Origin: Sinorhizobium sp. BG8
GTDB taxonomy: Bacteria; Pseudomonadota; Alphaproteobacteria; Rhizobiales; Rhizobiaceae
Assembly (NCBI RefSeq): GCF_016864555.1
Contig: NZ_CP044012.1
Span: 926,501-990,500, forward strand
Direction: 5' to 3'
Length of the DNA: 64,000 nucleotides
Shown: positions 10,280 to 19,265 of the stretch, one piece after another
How the letters are laid out: each line of letters opens with the position of its first letter
Position numbering within the stretch: the stretch's first letter is position 1
Program-made: the position numbers and the translations under genes
The notes under the pieces: generated by a model
What the model saw: the letters and a program-made list of their open reading frames with translations, nothing else
Database searches by the model: none
What the model was told of the DNA's origin: nothing

Positions 10280-11085
10280 ATGCAGTCGCTTCATTCACAC
10301 GCTGCCGAGACCATCGATCCGGCGACCGCCGTCCTTGAGGCGCGCAATCTGGTGAAGCGGTTCGACGGCATGGTGGCGGTGGACAGCATGTCGCTTCGCC
10401 TCGGGGCCGGAGAACTCGTCGGCCTGATCGGGCCGAACGGCGCCGGCAAGACAACCATGTTCAACCTGATCGCCGGGAGCCTGAAGCCGAGTGCGGGTGA
10501 AATCTGGATAGCAGGTCGCGAGGTCTCGCAGGAAAGTCCGGAGAGGCGCATCGCACGCGGGTCGGACGCACCTTCCAGATTTCGCGGCCCTTTGCGCAGA
10601 TGAGCGTGCTTGAAAACGTGCTCGTGGGAGCACAGGGACAGGACGGTGAAGGGTTGTTCGCCAATTTCCTCCGGCCGCGCCACGTCCGGCAGCAGGAGAA
10701 GGCGGCCATTGAAAAGGCTCGGGCGCTTCTGGATTTCGTGACTCTCTCCGCGCTGGAAAGCCAGCCGGCGCGCGTCCTTTCCGGCGGACAGCGCAAGCTC
10801 CTCGAGCTTGCTCGGATCCTTATGGCCGATCCTCGGGCCATCCTCCTCGACGAGCCGGCGGCCGGGGTCAACCCGGCCCTGCTCGAAACGATCATGGAAC
10901 GCATACTCGCGCTCAACGCCGAGGGTAAATCCATCCTCCTGATCGAGCACAACATGGACATGGTCTCTCGTCTGTGCTCGCGCGTTGTCGCCATGGCACT
11001 CGGACGCCCGCTTGCGGAAGGAACGCCCGCGGCGGTCGCCGGAGATCCCGCAGTAATCGAAGCCTATCTCGGGGGCGCTTCATGA
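10280..11085 (+). pseudogene. livG: LivG-type ABC ATPase, interrupted by a one-base frameshift
   Basis: ATPase of the branched-chain-type importer in cluster C. The first frame (10280-10603) holds Walker A GPNGAGKTT and reads normally to RRIARG, then goes out of frame at the GGG run 10559-10561. The second frame (from about 10562, with an internal ATG at 10600) continues with the segment before MSVLENVLVG, the signature LSGGQRK and Walker B ILLDEPAAGV. One extra G would give an uninterrupted 268-residue protein with the expected GVGRTFQISRPF junction. Either the gene is broken in this strain or the base was missed in sequencing. The livF start overlaps its stop codon. Confidence 0.85.
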
Positions 11086-11825
11086 CCGCGCCCGCCCTTA
11101 GCGTCCGAGCCCTCGTCGCGGGATACGAGCCGGACCTCCCGATCGTGCGTGGTATCGACCTTTCGGTGGCGACCGGCCAACTGATTGTCCTGCTCGGCCC
11201 GAACGGCGCCGGGAAATCCACCTTCGTCAAGGCGATAGCAGGTGTTGTGCCGATCCATGGCGGCACTGTCGAGCTTGCAGGGCGAGACATCACGCGCACG
11301 CCGGCCCACCGAAAGGTGGCCGAGGGCCTGGCCTTCGTGCCGCAAACCGAAAACATCTTCGCGACCATGTCGATCCACGAGAACCTGCAGATTGCCGCGG
11401 CCCTGCTGCCGAAACCGGTGCGATCGGAACGCATCGCCGGCCTCTACAAGCGCTTTCCCGATCTTGCCCGGGATTCCCGCCGGCTCGCCGGCGCCCTCTC
11501 GGGCGGCCAGAGGCAGATGCTCGCCGTTGCCCGTGCCCTCATCGTGGATCCCGCCGTGCTGATTCTCGACGAACCCTCGGCCGGTCTTTCGCCGAAGATC
11601 GTGGGCGAGGTCTTCCACATGCTGAAGGAGATCAATGGGGCCGGCGTCACCATCGTGCTGGTCGAGCAGAACGTGAAGGCGGCACTTGCGATCGCCGACC
11701 GCGCCATGATCCTCGTCGAGGGAAAGATCCGCCACACGGGCGAGGCCGCAACGCTGCTCGGCGATCCGGTCGTCGCGAAGCTCTACCTCGGCAGTGGGGC
11801 TGCCCCGAAAGAGGTGAAGCCATGA
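11082..11825 (+). CDS. livF: Branched-chain-type ABC transporter ATPase, LivF type
   Basis: 247-residue ATPase starting MTAPALSVRALVAGY. It has Walker A GPNGAGKST, signature LSGGQRQ and Walker B LILDEPSAGLSP, which is the LivF pattern. The ATG overlaps the livG stop (ATGA) and the gene overlaps livH by 4 bp, so the four transporter genes are translationally coupled. A start about 108 bp upstream is possible on paper but lies inside livG with no homology. It powers import together with LivG. Confidence 0.9.
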   Translation: MTAPALSVRALVAGYEPDLPIVRGIDLSVATGQLIVLLGPNGAGKSTFVKAIAGVVPIHGGTVELAGRDITRTPAHRKVAEGLAFVPQTENIFATMSIHENLQIAAALLPKPVRSERIAGLYKRFPDLARDSRRLAGALSGGQRQMLAVARALIVDPAVLILDEPSAGLSPKIVGEVFHMLKEINGAGVTIVLVEQNVKAALAIADRAMILVEGKIRHTGEAATLLGDPVVAKLYLGSGAAPKEVKP

Positions 11826-12733
11826 ACCCGCAATTTCTTATGGACGGCCTCATCGCCGGTGCGATGATCGGACTTGGTGCCGTGGGAGTGACCCTCACCT
11901 ACTCGATCCTCCGCTTCTCGAACTTCGCCCACGGGGAGTTCCTTTCCTGGGGTGCCTACATCGCGCTGGCGATCAGCAGCGGGCTCGGATATCTTTCGAC
12001 CGCCTTCAAGGCACCGATCGCACCGTTCTCCTTCGGCTGGTCCCTGCCGATAGCCGCCATACTCGCCATCGGCCTGACGGGGCTGCTTGCCCTTGCCGTG
12101 GATGCACTCCTGTTCGGTCGTCTTCGTGCACGTGGTGCCGCGGTGATCATCCTGGTGATGGCCAGTTTCGGCGCATCCCTGGCGCTCAGGAGCCTGCTCG
12201 AATTCATCTTCACCTCGAATCCGGCCTACTACACCAAAGCGCTCCAGATCGCGGTCGGTATTGGTGGCGGCCTGCGTGCCACCCCCGACCAGTTGCTGTC
12301 TCTCGGTCTTGCAGCGGTCGCGGTCGCCGCGGTCCATCTGTTGATGACCCGCACGGATATCGGCCGCGCCATGCGGGCCGTCAGCGAAAATCCGGCCCTT
12401 GCCGGCATTGCCGGCATTGATGTGCGCAAGGTGATCCGCACCGTCTGGCTGCTCGGCGCAGCACTCGCCTGCGTAGCTGGGATGATGGTCGGGCTCCTCG
12501 TCCAGATCCGCCCCTACCTCGGCCACGATCTGCTGCTGCCGCTGTTTGCGGCTGCAATTCTCGGCGGCATCGGCAGCGTTCCGGGCGCCATGATTGCAGG
12601 CCTTCTCGTCGGTCTTTCCGAGGCACTTGCGGTGCAGGTGGTCGGCGCCGAGTGGCGTGCCGCCGTTTCCTTCGTCATCCTCGTGGCCGTGCTTGTCGCG
12701 CGGCCTCGCGGCCTGTTCGGGAGACCGGCATGA
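11822..12733 (+). CDS. livH: Branched-chain-type ABC transporter permease, LivH type
   Basis: 303-residue inner-membrane permease of the BPD_transp_2 family. The N-terminal MDGLIAGAMIGLGAVGVTLTY, the FAHGEF segment and the C-terminal LGGIGSVPGAMIAG are LivH hallmarks. It overlaps livF upstream and livM downstream by 4 bp each. It should pair with LivM to form the channel. Confidence 0.9.
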   Translation: MNPQFLMDGLIAGAMIGLGAVGVTLTYSILRFSNFAHGEFLSWGAYIALAISSGLGYLSTAFKAPIAPFSFGWSLPIAAILAIGLTGLLALAVDALLFGRLRARGAAVIILVMASFGASLALRSLLEFIFTSNPAYYTKALQIAVGIGGGLRATPDQLLSLGLAAVAVAAVHLLMTRTDIGRAMRAVSENPALAGIAGIDVRKVIRTVWLLGAALACVAGMMVGLLVQIRPYLGHDLLLPLFAAAILGGIGSVPGAMIAGLLVGLSEALAVQVVGAEWRAAVSFVILVAVLVARPRGLFGRPA

Positions 12734-13713
12734 GCCTCGACATCCTCGCCTATGCGGCGTTTTTCCTGACCATGGCCCTGACCTACGCGATCATGTGCCT
12801 CGGCCTCAACGTGCAATGGGGCCAGACGGGTCTCTTCAATGTCGGGATTGCCGCATTCGTTGCCATCGGCGCCTATGCTTCCGCCTTGCTGACAACACCC
12901 GAGACGGCCGATCGGCTGGGCGGTTTCGGCCTGCCGATCGCCGTCGGCTGGCTTGGTGGCGCCCTTGCGGCCGGCGCCGTCGCCTGGCTGGTCGGCGCGC
13001 TGACCATCCGGCTTCGTTCCGACTATCTGGCGATTGCCACCTTCGGCGTTGCGGTATGCGTTCAGCTCTGCGTTCTCAACTTGCAATCGATCACCGGTGG
13101 GGCATTCGGCATCGGGTTCATTCCACGCCCGTTCGACAGCTATGCATCGGAGCCGCTCGCATTCGGGCTCGGCAACCTTGTCTTGATGACGGGCGTCGTC
13201 GTCCTGCTCTATCTCGCACTCGAGCACATGGCGAGGAGCCCCTGGGGCCGTGTTCTAAGGGCAATCCGCGAGGATGAGACCGCCGCCCAGGCGCTCGGAA
13301 AACGGGCGATCCGCTTTCGCTTGCAGGCATTCACCATAGGCGGCGCCATCATGGGACTCGCAGGTGCGGCACAGGGGCATTTCATCGGCTTCATCGCACC
13401 CGACAACTACATGCCCATCCTCACCTTCCAGGTCTGGGCCATGCTCATCGTCGGAGGATCCGGCAACAATCGCGGCGCAATCCTCGGCGCGGTCCTCGTC
13501 TGGGGCATATGGGCCCTGTCAGCGGCCGGCGTCTCCGCCTTCGTCCCGCCGGAACAGCAGGCTCGGGCCGCCTCGCTGCAGATCGTGGCGATCGGCGTGG
13601 GGCTCTGCCTCATACTCCTTCTCCGCCCCCGCGGCATCCTCGGTGAAATCAGCGTCCTGTCCCGGCTGGCCCGGCGTCGCGAACCGCAATCCTCCATGGA
13701 ACAAAGATCATGA
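12730..13713 (+). CDS. livM: Branched-chain-type ABC transporter permease, LivM type
   Basis: 327-residue inner-membrane permease with the LivM features YAIMCLGLNVQWGQTGLFNVG near the N-terminus and RSDYLAIATFG in the middle. The ATG at 12730 overlaps the livH stop, and the gene overlaps the downstream reductase-RidA gene by 4 bp. That ties the fusion enzyme to the transport operon. Confidence 0.9.
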   Translation: MSLDILAYAAFFLTMALTYAIMCLGLNVQWGQTGLFNVGIAAFVAIGAYASALLTTPETADRLGGFGLPIAVGWLGGALAAGAVAWLVGALTIRLRSDYLAIATFGVAVCVQLCVLNLQSITGGAFGIGFIPRPFDSYASEPLAFGLGNLVLMTGVVVLLYLALEHMARSPWGRVLRAIREDETAAQALGKRAIRFRLQAFTIGGAIMGLAGAAQGHFIGFIAPDNYMPILTFQVWAMLIVGGSGNNRGAILGAVLVWGIWALSAAGVSAFVPPEQQARAASLQIVAIGVGLCLILLLRPRGILGEISVLSRLARRREPQSSMEQRS

Positions 13714-15191
13714 CCTCAAAGCCCGAACGCATTGCGCTTACCGAAAACCTCGGGATCAGCCGTCTCGTGTGCGGCCTGTGGCAAGTCGCGGACATCGAGA
13801 AAAATGGTACGACCATCGATCCGGACACGGGGGCAGATGCGCTCGAGGCCTATGCCAAGGGCGGCTTCGACACCTTCGACATGGCCGATCACTATGGCAC
13901 GGCGGAGATCATCACCGGCCGGCTCCTGTCGCGCTACCCCACCCGCGAAGGACGCCCGGTCGCTTTCACCAAGTGGTGCCCCGAGCCCGGTCTCATGACA
14001 CGCGAGGTCGTACGGCGCGGCGTCGAGGAGCGCCTGACGCGGCTTGGTGTGGAAAAGATCGACCTCCTGCAGTTTCACTGGTGGACATTCGAACACCCGG
14101 CCTGGCTCGATGCCCTTCACGAAATGGAAGAAATGCGCCGGGAGGGCCTGATCGAGGCGCTTGGCGTCACGAACTTCGACGCTGCGCATCTGGCGGTTGC
14201 CCTGGCGGATGGTATACGTATCGCCACCAACCAGGTTTCTTTCTCGCTTGTGGACCGCCGCGCCGCCGGTTCCCTGTCGGAACTCTGCGCCAGAACCGGT
14301 GTTCGGCTGCTTGCCTACGGCACGCTTTGCGGCGGCTTCCTTTCTGAAAAGTGGCTGGGGCAGCCGGAACCGCAACAGATTCCGGACTGGAGCCGATCGA
14401 AGTACAAGCGCTTCATCGACACAGCGGGGGGATGGCAGGCTTTCCAGGAGATCCTGAGCGCCGCTGCCGCGATCGCGACGAAGCACGGCGTGTCGCTCTC
14501 CAACGTGGCGAGCCGCTGGGTTCTAGAGCACGAGGCCGTGGCGGCAACGATCATTGGCGCGCGGCTTGGCGAAAGTGAGCACCGAGACGACAATCTCAAG
14601 GTCTTCAGCTTCGCGCTCGATGACGACGACCGCATCGCCCTCGATGCGGCCTTCGCGGCGACCCGTCCCATTCCCGGCGACTGCGGTGACGAATACCGCA
14701 AGCCGCCGTTCCTTACGGCCTCCGGCGACCTCAGCCACCATCTCGACGCCATTCCCTCGATCTACAAGGCGCAGGCTGTTTCGGGGAAACCCGGCCGGTT
14801 CCGCGTCTCGTCGGGCAGCGTATGGGAACCGATCGCCGGCTACAGCCGTGCGGTGCGCATTGGCGAACGCATTCTCGTCTCCGGAACCACCGCCACCCAT
14901 GCCGCCGACCGCTGTGTGGCTCCCGGTGATGCGGGAGCACAGACGACCTATGTGCTGGACAAGATCGCAGCCTCGATCGCGGCACTCGGCGGAAGCATGG
15001 AGGACGTCGTTCGCACCCGCATCTACCTTCGCAACGCCGATCTCTGGGAGCCGGTGTCGCGCGCCCATGGCCGCGTCTTCGGAGAGATCCTTCCCGCCAA
15101 TACCCTGATCGAGGCGGGAAACCTCGTCGGCGACTACGAAGTGGAAATAGAGGCAGAAGCGATCTGCACGGAAGGCCTTCCTTCTCTCTGA
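13710..15191 (+). CDS. Aldo/keto reductase fused to a RidA-type domain
   Basis: 493-residue two-domain cytoplasmic enzyme. Residues 1 to about 325 are an aldo/keto reductase with tetrad D57, Y62, K88 and H123. Residues about 365-487 are a RidA/YjgF/TdcF-like domain (RAVRIGERILVSGT, then VVRTRIYL, then a LIEAGNL segment). Canonical RidA has an Arg in the PAR motif that binds the imine carboxylate; here the position reads PAN (Asn 464), so imine deaminase activity is doubtful and this is probably a Rid4-7-type domain. ATGA overlap with livM makes it the last gene of the plus arm. Fusing both folds suggests that a reactive carbonyl or enamine intermediate is processed in one enzyme. Confidence 0.85.
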   Translation: MTSKPERIALTENLGISRLVCGLWQVADIEKNGTTIDPDTGADALEAYAKGGFDTFDMADHYGTAEIITGRLLSRYPTREGRPVAFTKWCPEPGLMTREVVRRGVEERLTRLGVEKIDLLQFHWWTFEHPAWLDALHEMEEMRREGLIEALGVTNFDAAHLAVALADGIRIATNQVSFSLVDRRAAGSLSELCARTGVRLLAYGTLCGGFLSEKWLGQPEPQQIPDWSRSKYKRFIDTAGGWQAFQEILSAAAAIATKHGVSLSNVASRWVLEHEAVAATIIGARLGESEHRDDNLKVFSFALDDDDRIALDAAFAATRPIPGDCGDEYRKPPFLTASGDLSHHLDAIPSIYKAQAVSGKPGRFRVSSGSVWEPIAGYSRAVRIGERILVSGTTATHAADRCVAPGDAGAQTTYVLDKIAASIAALGGSMEDVVRTRIYLRNADLWEPVSRAHGRVFGEILPANTLIEAGNLVGDYEVEIEAEAICTEGLPSL

Positions 15192-15279
15192 GATCCGCTC
15201 CTTCGCAGACACACCTTGCTTCTTCCGACGAGCGAGCCATCGCGCTTTGAGAATCTTGGCCCCTGCCGGAGCTGGAGAC

Positions 15280-17037
15280 TTACGAGGCTCCGGCGCGCCA
15301 TTCGGCTTCCGGATCGCCGAACTGTGAATCGTGCAGCCGGCGATAGGCACCACCTTCCAGCGCCAGCAGTTCTGCGTGTGTCCCCTCTTCGACGACACGA
15401 CCGCCGCTCACGACGAGAATGCGGTCGGCGCGGGTGATGGTTGCAAGCCGATGCGCGATCACCAGTGTCGTCCGGCCTTCCGAAAGTTCTCCCAGGGACT
15501 GTTGGATCGCCCGTTCGGTCTCCGTATCGAGCGCCGACGTCGCCTCGTCGAGAATGAGGATGGCTGGATTTTTCAGGAAGATACGGGCGATTGCAAGCCG
15601 CTGCTTCTGGCCGCCCGAGAGTTTGACGCCACGCTCGCCGATGATTGTATCAAGGCCGAGCGGCAGGCCCGCGAGCACCGAATCCAGCCGCGCGCGGCGG
15701 GCGGCCTCGAGGATCTCCTCCTCGCTCGCATCGAGCCGCCCATAGGCAATGTTTTCGCGGATCGAGCCCGCGAACAGGAAGACATCCTGCTGGACGATAC
15801 CGATATTGCTCCTGAGAGAATTCAGCGTCATGTCGCGAATGTCGATCCCGTCGATCAGGATACCGCCGCCCGAAGGTTCGTAGAAACGAGGCAACAGCGA
15901 GCACAACGTCGTCTTGCCGGCGCCCGACGGACCGACGAGGGCGACCGTTTCGCCCGCTTTGATCGAAAGGTCGAGCCCGTCGAAGATCGGCCGGTCTGCG
16001 CGGTAGCCGAACTGGATCCCATCGAAGCGGACATTGCCCGTCAGCCGCGCGACATCGCGCGCGCCGGGACGATCGGCAATGTCCGGTCGCGTGTCTAGGA
16101 ATTCGGTGTAGCGCTGGAAGCCGGCAATCCCCTTGGGGTAGGACTCGATCACCGAATTGATCTTCTCGATCGGCCGGAAGAAGACGCCGACGAGCAGCAG
16201 GAAACCGACAAAGCCGCCCGCAGTCAGATCCCCGCGCAGCACAAAATAACTCCCCGACAGCATCACCACGACCTGAACGAAGCGCATGGACAGATAGCTG
16301 AGCGAGGAAGACGCCGCCATCACCTTGTAGGCCTGGAGCTTGGTGTCACGGTAGTTGCGGTTGTCCTCCGCGAAAAGGCGGCGCTCGTGGTCTTCGTTGG
16401 CGAAGGCCTGAACGACGCGGATTCCGCCCACGTTCTCTTCGATGCGCGCGTTGAAATCAGCGACCCGTCCATAAAGCGCATGCCAGGTGCCGGTCATCCG
16501 CCCGCCGTAGTAGGTCGTGACGATCGCCGTCAGCGGCACGATGACAGCGGTAATAATGGCAAGGGTCGGGTGCACCCAGAGCATCAGGAGGAAGGCGCCG
16601 ATCAATGTCATCACGGCAATGAACACGTCCTCAGGCCCATGGTGGGCGACTTCGCCTATCTCCTCGAGATCCTTTGTCAGCTTTGCGACCAGATGCCCGG
16701 TCTTCTGGTTGTCGAAGAAGCCGAAGGAGAGTTTCTGCAAGTGGTCGAAGGCCTTCCGCCGCATCTCTGTCTCGATGTTGATCCCGAGCATGTGGCCCCA
16801 ATAGGTGACGATCACCTGCAACGCGGCATTGATGACGTAGATCGCGAGGAGGCCGGCGGCGGCGAGCGAGATGAGCCCCCATTCACCCGTCGGCAGGAGG
16901 CGGTCGATAAAAAGCGTGATCGCCACGGGAAAGGCGAGCTCCAGCAGGCCCGACGCCACCGCGCTGCAGAAATCCAACAGGAAGAGCTTGCGATGCGGCC
17001 GATAGTAAGCAGAAAAGCGCTTCATCAGGTCGGACAT
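15280..17037 (-). CDS. MsbA/multidrug-type ABC exporter (membrane domain fused to ATPase)
   Basis: 585-residue half-transporter. Residues about 15-300 form six membrane helices of the ABC exporter type; residues about 340-575 are the ATPase with Walker A GPSGAGKTT, signature LSGGQKQ, Walker B LILDEATSALD and H-loop IAHRL. A good ribosome site (GGAG, 7 bp) precedes the ATG at 17037; an in-frame start 285 bp upstream adds residues with no relation to the family. It acts as a homodimer moving lipids or drugs outward. It stands alone between two import clusters. The substrate is not predictable. Confidence 0.9.
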   Translation of the reverse strand: MSDLMKRFSAYYRPHRKLFLLDFCSAVASGLLELAFPVAITLFIDRLLPTGEWGLISLAAAGLLAIYVINAALQVIVTYWGHMLGINIETEMRRKAFDHLQKLSFGFFDNQKTGHLVAKLTKDLEEIGEVAHHGPEDVFIAVMTLIGAFLLMLWVHPTLAIITAVIVPLTAIVTTYYGGRMTGTWHALYGRVADFNARIEENVGGIRVVQAFANEDHERRLFAEDNRNYRDTKLQAYKVMAASSSLSYLSMRFVQVVVMLSGSYFVLRGDLTAGGFVGFLLLVGVFFRPIEKINSVIESYPKGIAGFQRYTEFLDTRPDIADRPGARDVARLTGNVRFDGIQFGYRADRPIFDGLDLSIKAGETVALVGPSGAGKTTLCSLLPRFYEPSGGGILIDGIDIRDMTLNSLRSNIGIVQQDVFLFAGSIRENIAYGRLDASEEEILEAARRARLDSVLAGLPLGLDTIIGERGVKLSGGQKQRLAIARIFLKNPAILILDEATSALDTETERAIQQSLGELSEGRTTLVIAHRLATITRADRILVVSGGRVVEEGTHAELLALEGGAYRRLHDSQFGDPEAEWRAGAS

Positions 17038-17555
17038 CGTCAGGCTCCTATCGAATACATGCACATTTCGCCTGGGGACGAGACAATTCCCGCCACCGAA
17101 GCGTCGATGCCGGAGATCTGCGGCACTCCGCATTGCGCGTGACAGCCTGAATTGCTCTCTGGCAAAAGCAGGGAACCGCTGGTTTTTCCATTGGACTGAT
17201 GTCCCGATCAGACGCCCGAATGGTCCGCCCGGTTCCCGGATTGAACTCTCCCGATCACGCGCACCGCGAGCAAACGGGGGAAGGAGCCGTGACATATCGG
17301 AAGGCGAACCCCAAGGCAACAAACATGATCTTGAAAATCATGTTATTCGGCCCGATGGGCGAATTGGATGGACGCCGGGAGGCCGAGTTTCCGGTGTCGG
17401 CCCGCGGACGTTGTCTCTCAGCTTTCTATCAGTGTTCACTGCGCGGATGACGTGGCAGCGCCTTCCATCGGCGTTGCGCAACTGCCGTTGAAAAGCATGG
17501 GCGGCCCGATGTGCATCGGACCGCCGAAGCCCCTGGAGCCGGGAGTGGACGGAGC
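17038..17555. other. Intergenic region between exporter gene and kinase operon E
   Basis: 518 bp upstream of the exporter and downstream of the kinase gene, both on the minus strand. No convincing coding frame is seen. One inverted repeat is annotated separately. The exporter promoter must lie here, but no clear boxes are visible. Confidence 0.4.
17322..17344. repeat. 8-bp inverted repeat, AT-rich
   Basis: AACATGAT (17322-17329) is mirrored by ATCATGTT (17337-17344) around a 7-nt spacer, in the non-coding gap upstream of the exporter gene. It could be a regulator site for the exporter. There is no further support. Confidence 0.35.
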
Positions 17556-19265
17556 CTATGCCGGGCGCAACATCCGCTCCACGCAGGACGCAACCATTGC
17601 AAGAGAAACGGCGCCCGCGTCGGGATGACCGATGCTTCTTTCAGCCAACGGCCGTGCGCGGCCGAGCTTGGGAGTGAGGGCGGACGTCGCCTCGGCGGCC
17701 TTCCGGGCGGCGGCGGAGGCGTCACTCCAGGCATCGGTGAGCGGCCTGCCGGAGGCGGCGGACGCCTCCAGCGCCTCGACGAAGGGAACGAGCGCGTCCA
17801 CCAGCGTCTTGTCTCCCACCCGGGCACGACCGAGTCGGGTCACGCCGTCGAGCGCAAAGCGGGCTCCCCGGACGACGGCATCGTCGGCAATAGCCAGCTC
17901 ATCGCTGAGTGCATTGCTCCAGGAGCGCAGCAGCAGGCCCCAGATCGCGCCCGAGGTGCCGCCTGCACGATCGGCCCATGCATCGCCGGCGACAGCGAGC
18001 ACGCTTGCAGTACCTGCACCCGCTTCCACGGCCGCGTTGGCCGCATCGAGCGCTGCTGCCGAACCGCGCCGCATGCCCTGCCCGTGATCGCCGTCGCCAG
18101 CCTGAGCGTCGATCCGCCCAAGCTCGTCTTCCGCTTCCTTGAGCATCTCCGCGATCCCTGCAATGAGACCTGCAATACAGCGCCCCCCGGTCTTGCCGGC
18201 CTCCGAAGCGGGCGCAAAGGTCACCGCACCATCCTCGTCGGTGATCACTCCCTCCGCCGGTTCGGTCGCAAACGTCGCGCCGCGCCGCAACACCGGTGTG
18301 TCGCACGGCGCCGTCCAGTAGGCCTCCAATTCGTCGTCGAGCCAGAGCAATGTCAGCGAGCAGCCCTGCATGTCGAGGCTGGTGACGAACTCGCCGGCCT
18401 CGGGAGCCACAATCTCCAGCCCCGCCTCGCTCAGGAGCGAGGATATCGTGGTCCAGAGAACGAAGAGCTCCTCATACTTCGTCGAGCCGAGACCGTTCAG
18501 CACGACACCGACCTTGCGGGTCCCGGCGGGCCGTTCGGCAAGAAGCCTGTCCGTCAGCAACCGGGCAAGATCGGTTGCCGATACAGTAGCCTGCTCCTTG
18601 ATCCCGGGCTCCCCGTGGATGCCGAGCCCGATGGCCATCTGCCCCTTCGGCACCATGAAGAGCGGGGCGCCGGCCCCAGGCAGCGTGCAGCCGCCAAAGG
18701 AAACGCCGAAGGAGACCGTACGGTCGTTGGCGTGCCTGGTAATGCGCTCGACGTCGTCGAGCGAGAGCCCGGCTTCTGCGGCAGCGCCCGCGATCTTGAA
18801 CACTACGAGATCGCCCGCGATACCGCGGCGCTTTGCTGCCGCATCCGCCGGCGCGCTCGCCACGTCGTCCGTGACGGGTACGATGCGGACGTCGATACCT
18901 TCAGCGCGAAGGCGCTCGGCCGCGACCCCAAAGTTCAGAACGTCCCCGGCATAGTTGCCGAACCCGAGCAACACGCCCCCGCCCTGGTTCGCGTGCCGGC
19001 AGACGCGCGCCACGGCTGCCGTTGACGGGGAGGCGAAGACGTCGCCCGCCACCGCCGCATCGGCAAGGCCCGGCCCGACATAGCCGGCAAAGGCGGGGTA
19101 GTGGCCGGAGCCGCCGCCGACCACGACCGCAACCTTTCCCTCGGGAACCTTGGTCGAACGGACGACGCCGCCTTTGACCGGTCGGACATATCGGCTGTAA
19201 AGAGCGGCAAATCCGGCGAGAGCCGTTGTTGCGAACGTTTCGGGAGCGTCGAATACGGTCGTCAT
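17556..19265 (-). CDS. DhaKL-type ketose kinase (dihydroxyacetone/erythrulose kinase family)
   Basis: 569-residue ATP-dependent kinase with a DhaK domain (residues about 1-330) fused to a DhaL domain (about 360-569). DhaK contains GGGSGHYPAF and the GIHGEPG motif, whose His (about 217) binds the keto substrate covalently. DhaL contains the Mg-binding D386, D391 and D393 in DAQAGDGDHG. Relatives with this layout phosphorylate dihydroxyacetone or the tetruloses L- or D-erythrulose. The start at 19265 forms an ATGA overlap with the isomerase gene; a longer frame to 19799 is out of register with any family. It is the last gene of operon E. Confidence 0.87.
   Translation of the reverse strand: MTTVFDAPETFATTALAGFAALYSRYVRPVKGGVVRSTKVPEGKVAVVVGGGSGHYPAFAGYVGPGLADAAVAGDVFASPSTAAVARVCRHANQGGGVLLGFGNYAGDVLNFGVAAERLRAEGIDVRIVPVTDDVASAPADAAAKRRGIAGDLVVFKIAGAAAEAGLSLDDVERITRHANDRTVSFGVSFGGCTLPGAGAPLFMVPKGQMAIGLGIHGEPGIKEQATVSATDLARLLTDRLLAERPAGTRKVGVVLNGLGSTKYEELFVLWTTISSLLSEAGLEIVAPEAGEFVTSLDMQGCSLTLLWLDDELEAYWTAPCDTPVLRRGATFATEPAEGVITDEDGAVTFAPASEAGKTGGRCIAGLIAGIAEMLKEAEDELGRIDAQAGDGDHGQGMRRGSAAALDAANAAVEAGAGTASVLAVAGDAWADRAGGTSGAIWGLLLRSWSNALSDELAIADDAVVRGARFALDGVTRLGRARVGDKTLVDALVPFVEALEASAASGRPLTDAWSDASAAARKAAEATSALTPKLGRARPLAERSIGHPDAGAVSLAMVASCVERMLRPA

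Noticed and set aside
10557-10603. Programmed -1 frameshifting in livG (and in the permease at 42380)
   Set aside because: A -1 slip would restore the frame in both, but neither site has a X-XXY-YYZ slippery heptamer, and a missing base explains both more simply.
15265-15294. Inverted repeat (8-bp arms) as terminator between the fusion gene and the exporter
   Set aside because: One arm lies inside the coding end of the exporter gene and no T-tract follows; too weak to annotate.
17038-17322. 95-residue extension of the exporter
   Set aside because: Not related to the exporter family; a good ribosome site precedes the ATG at 17037.
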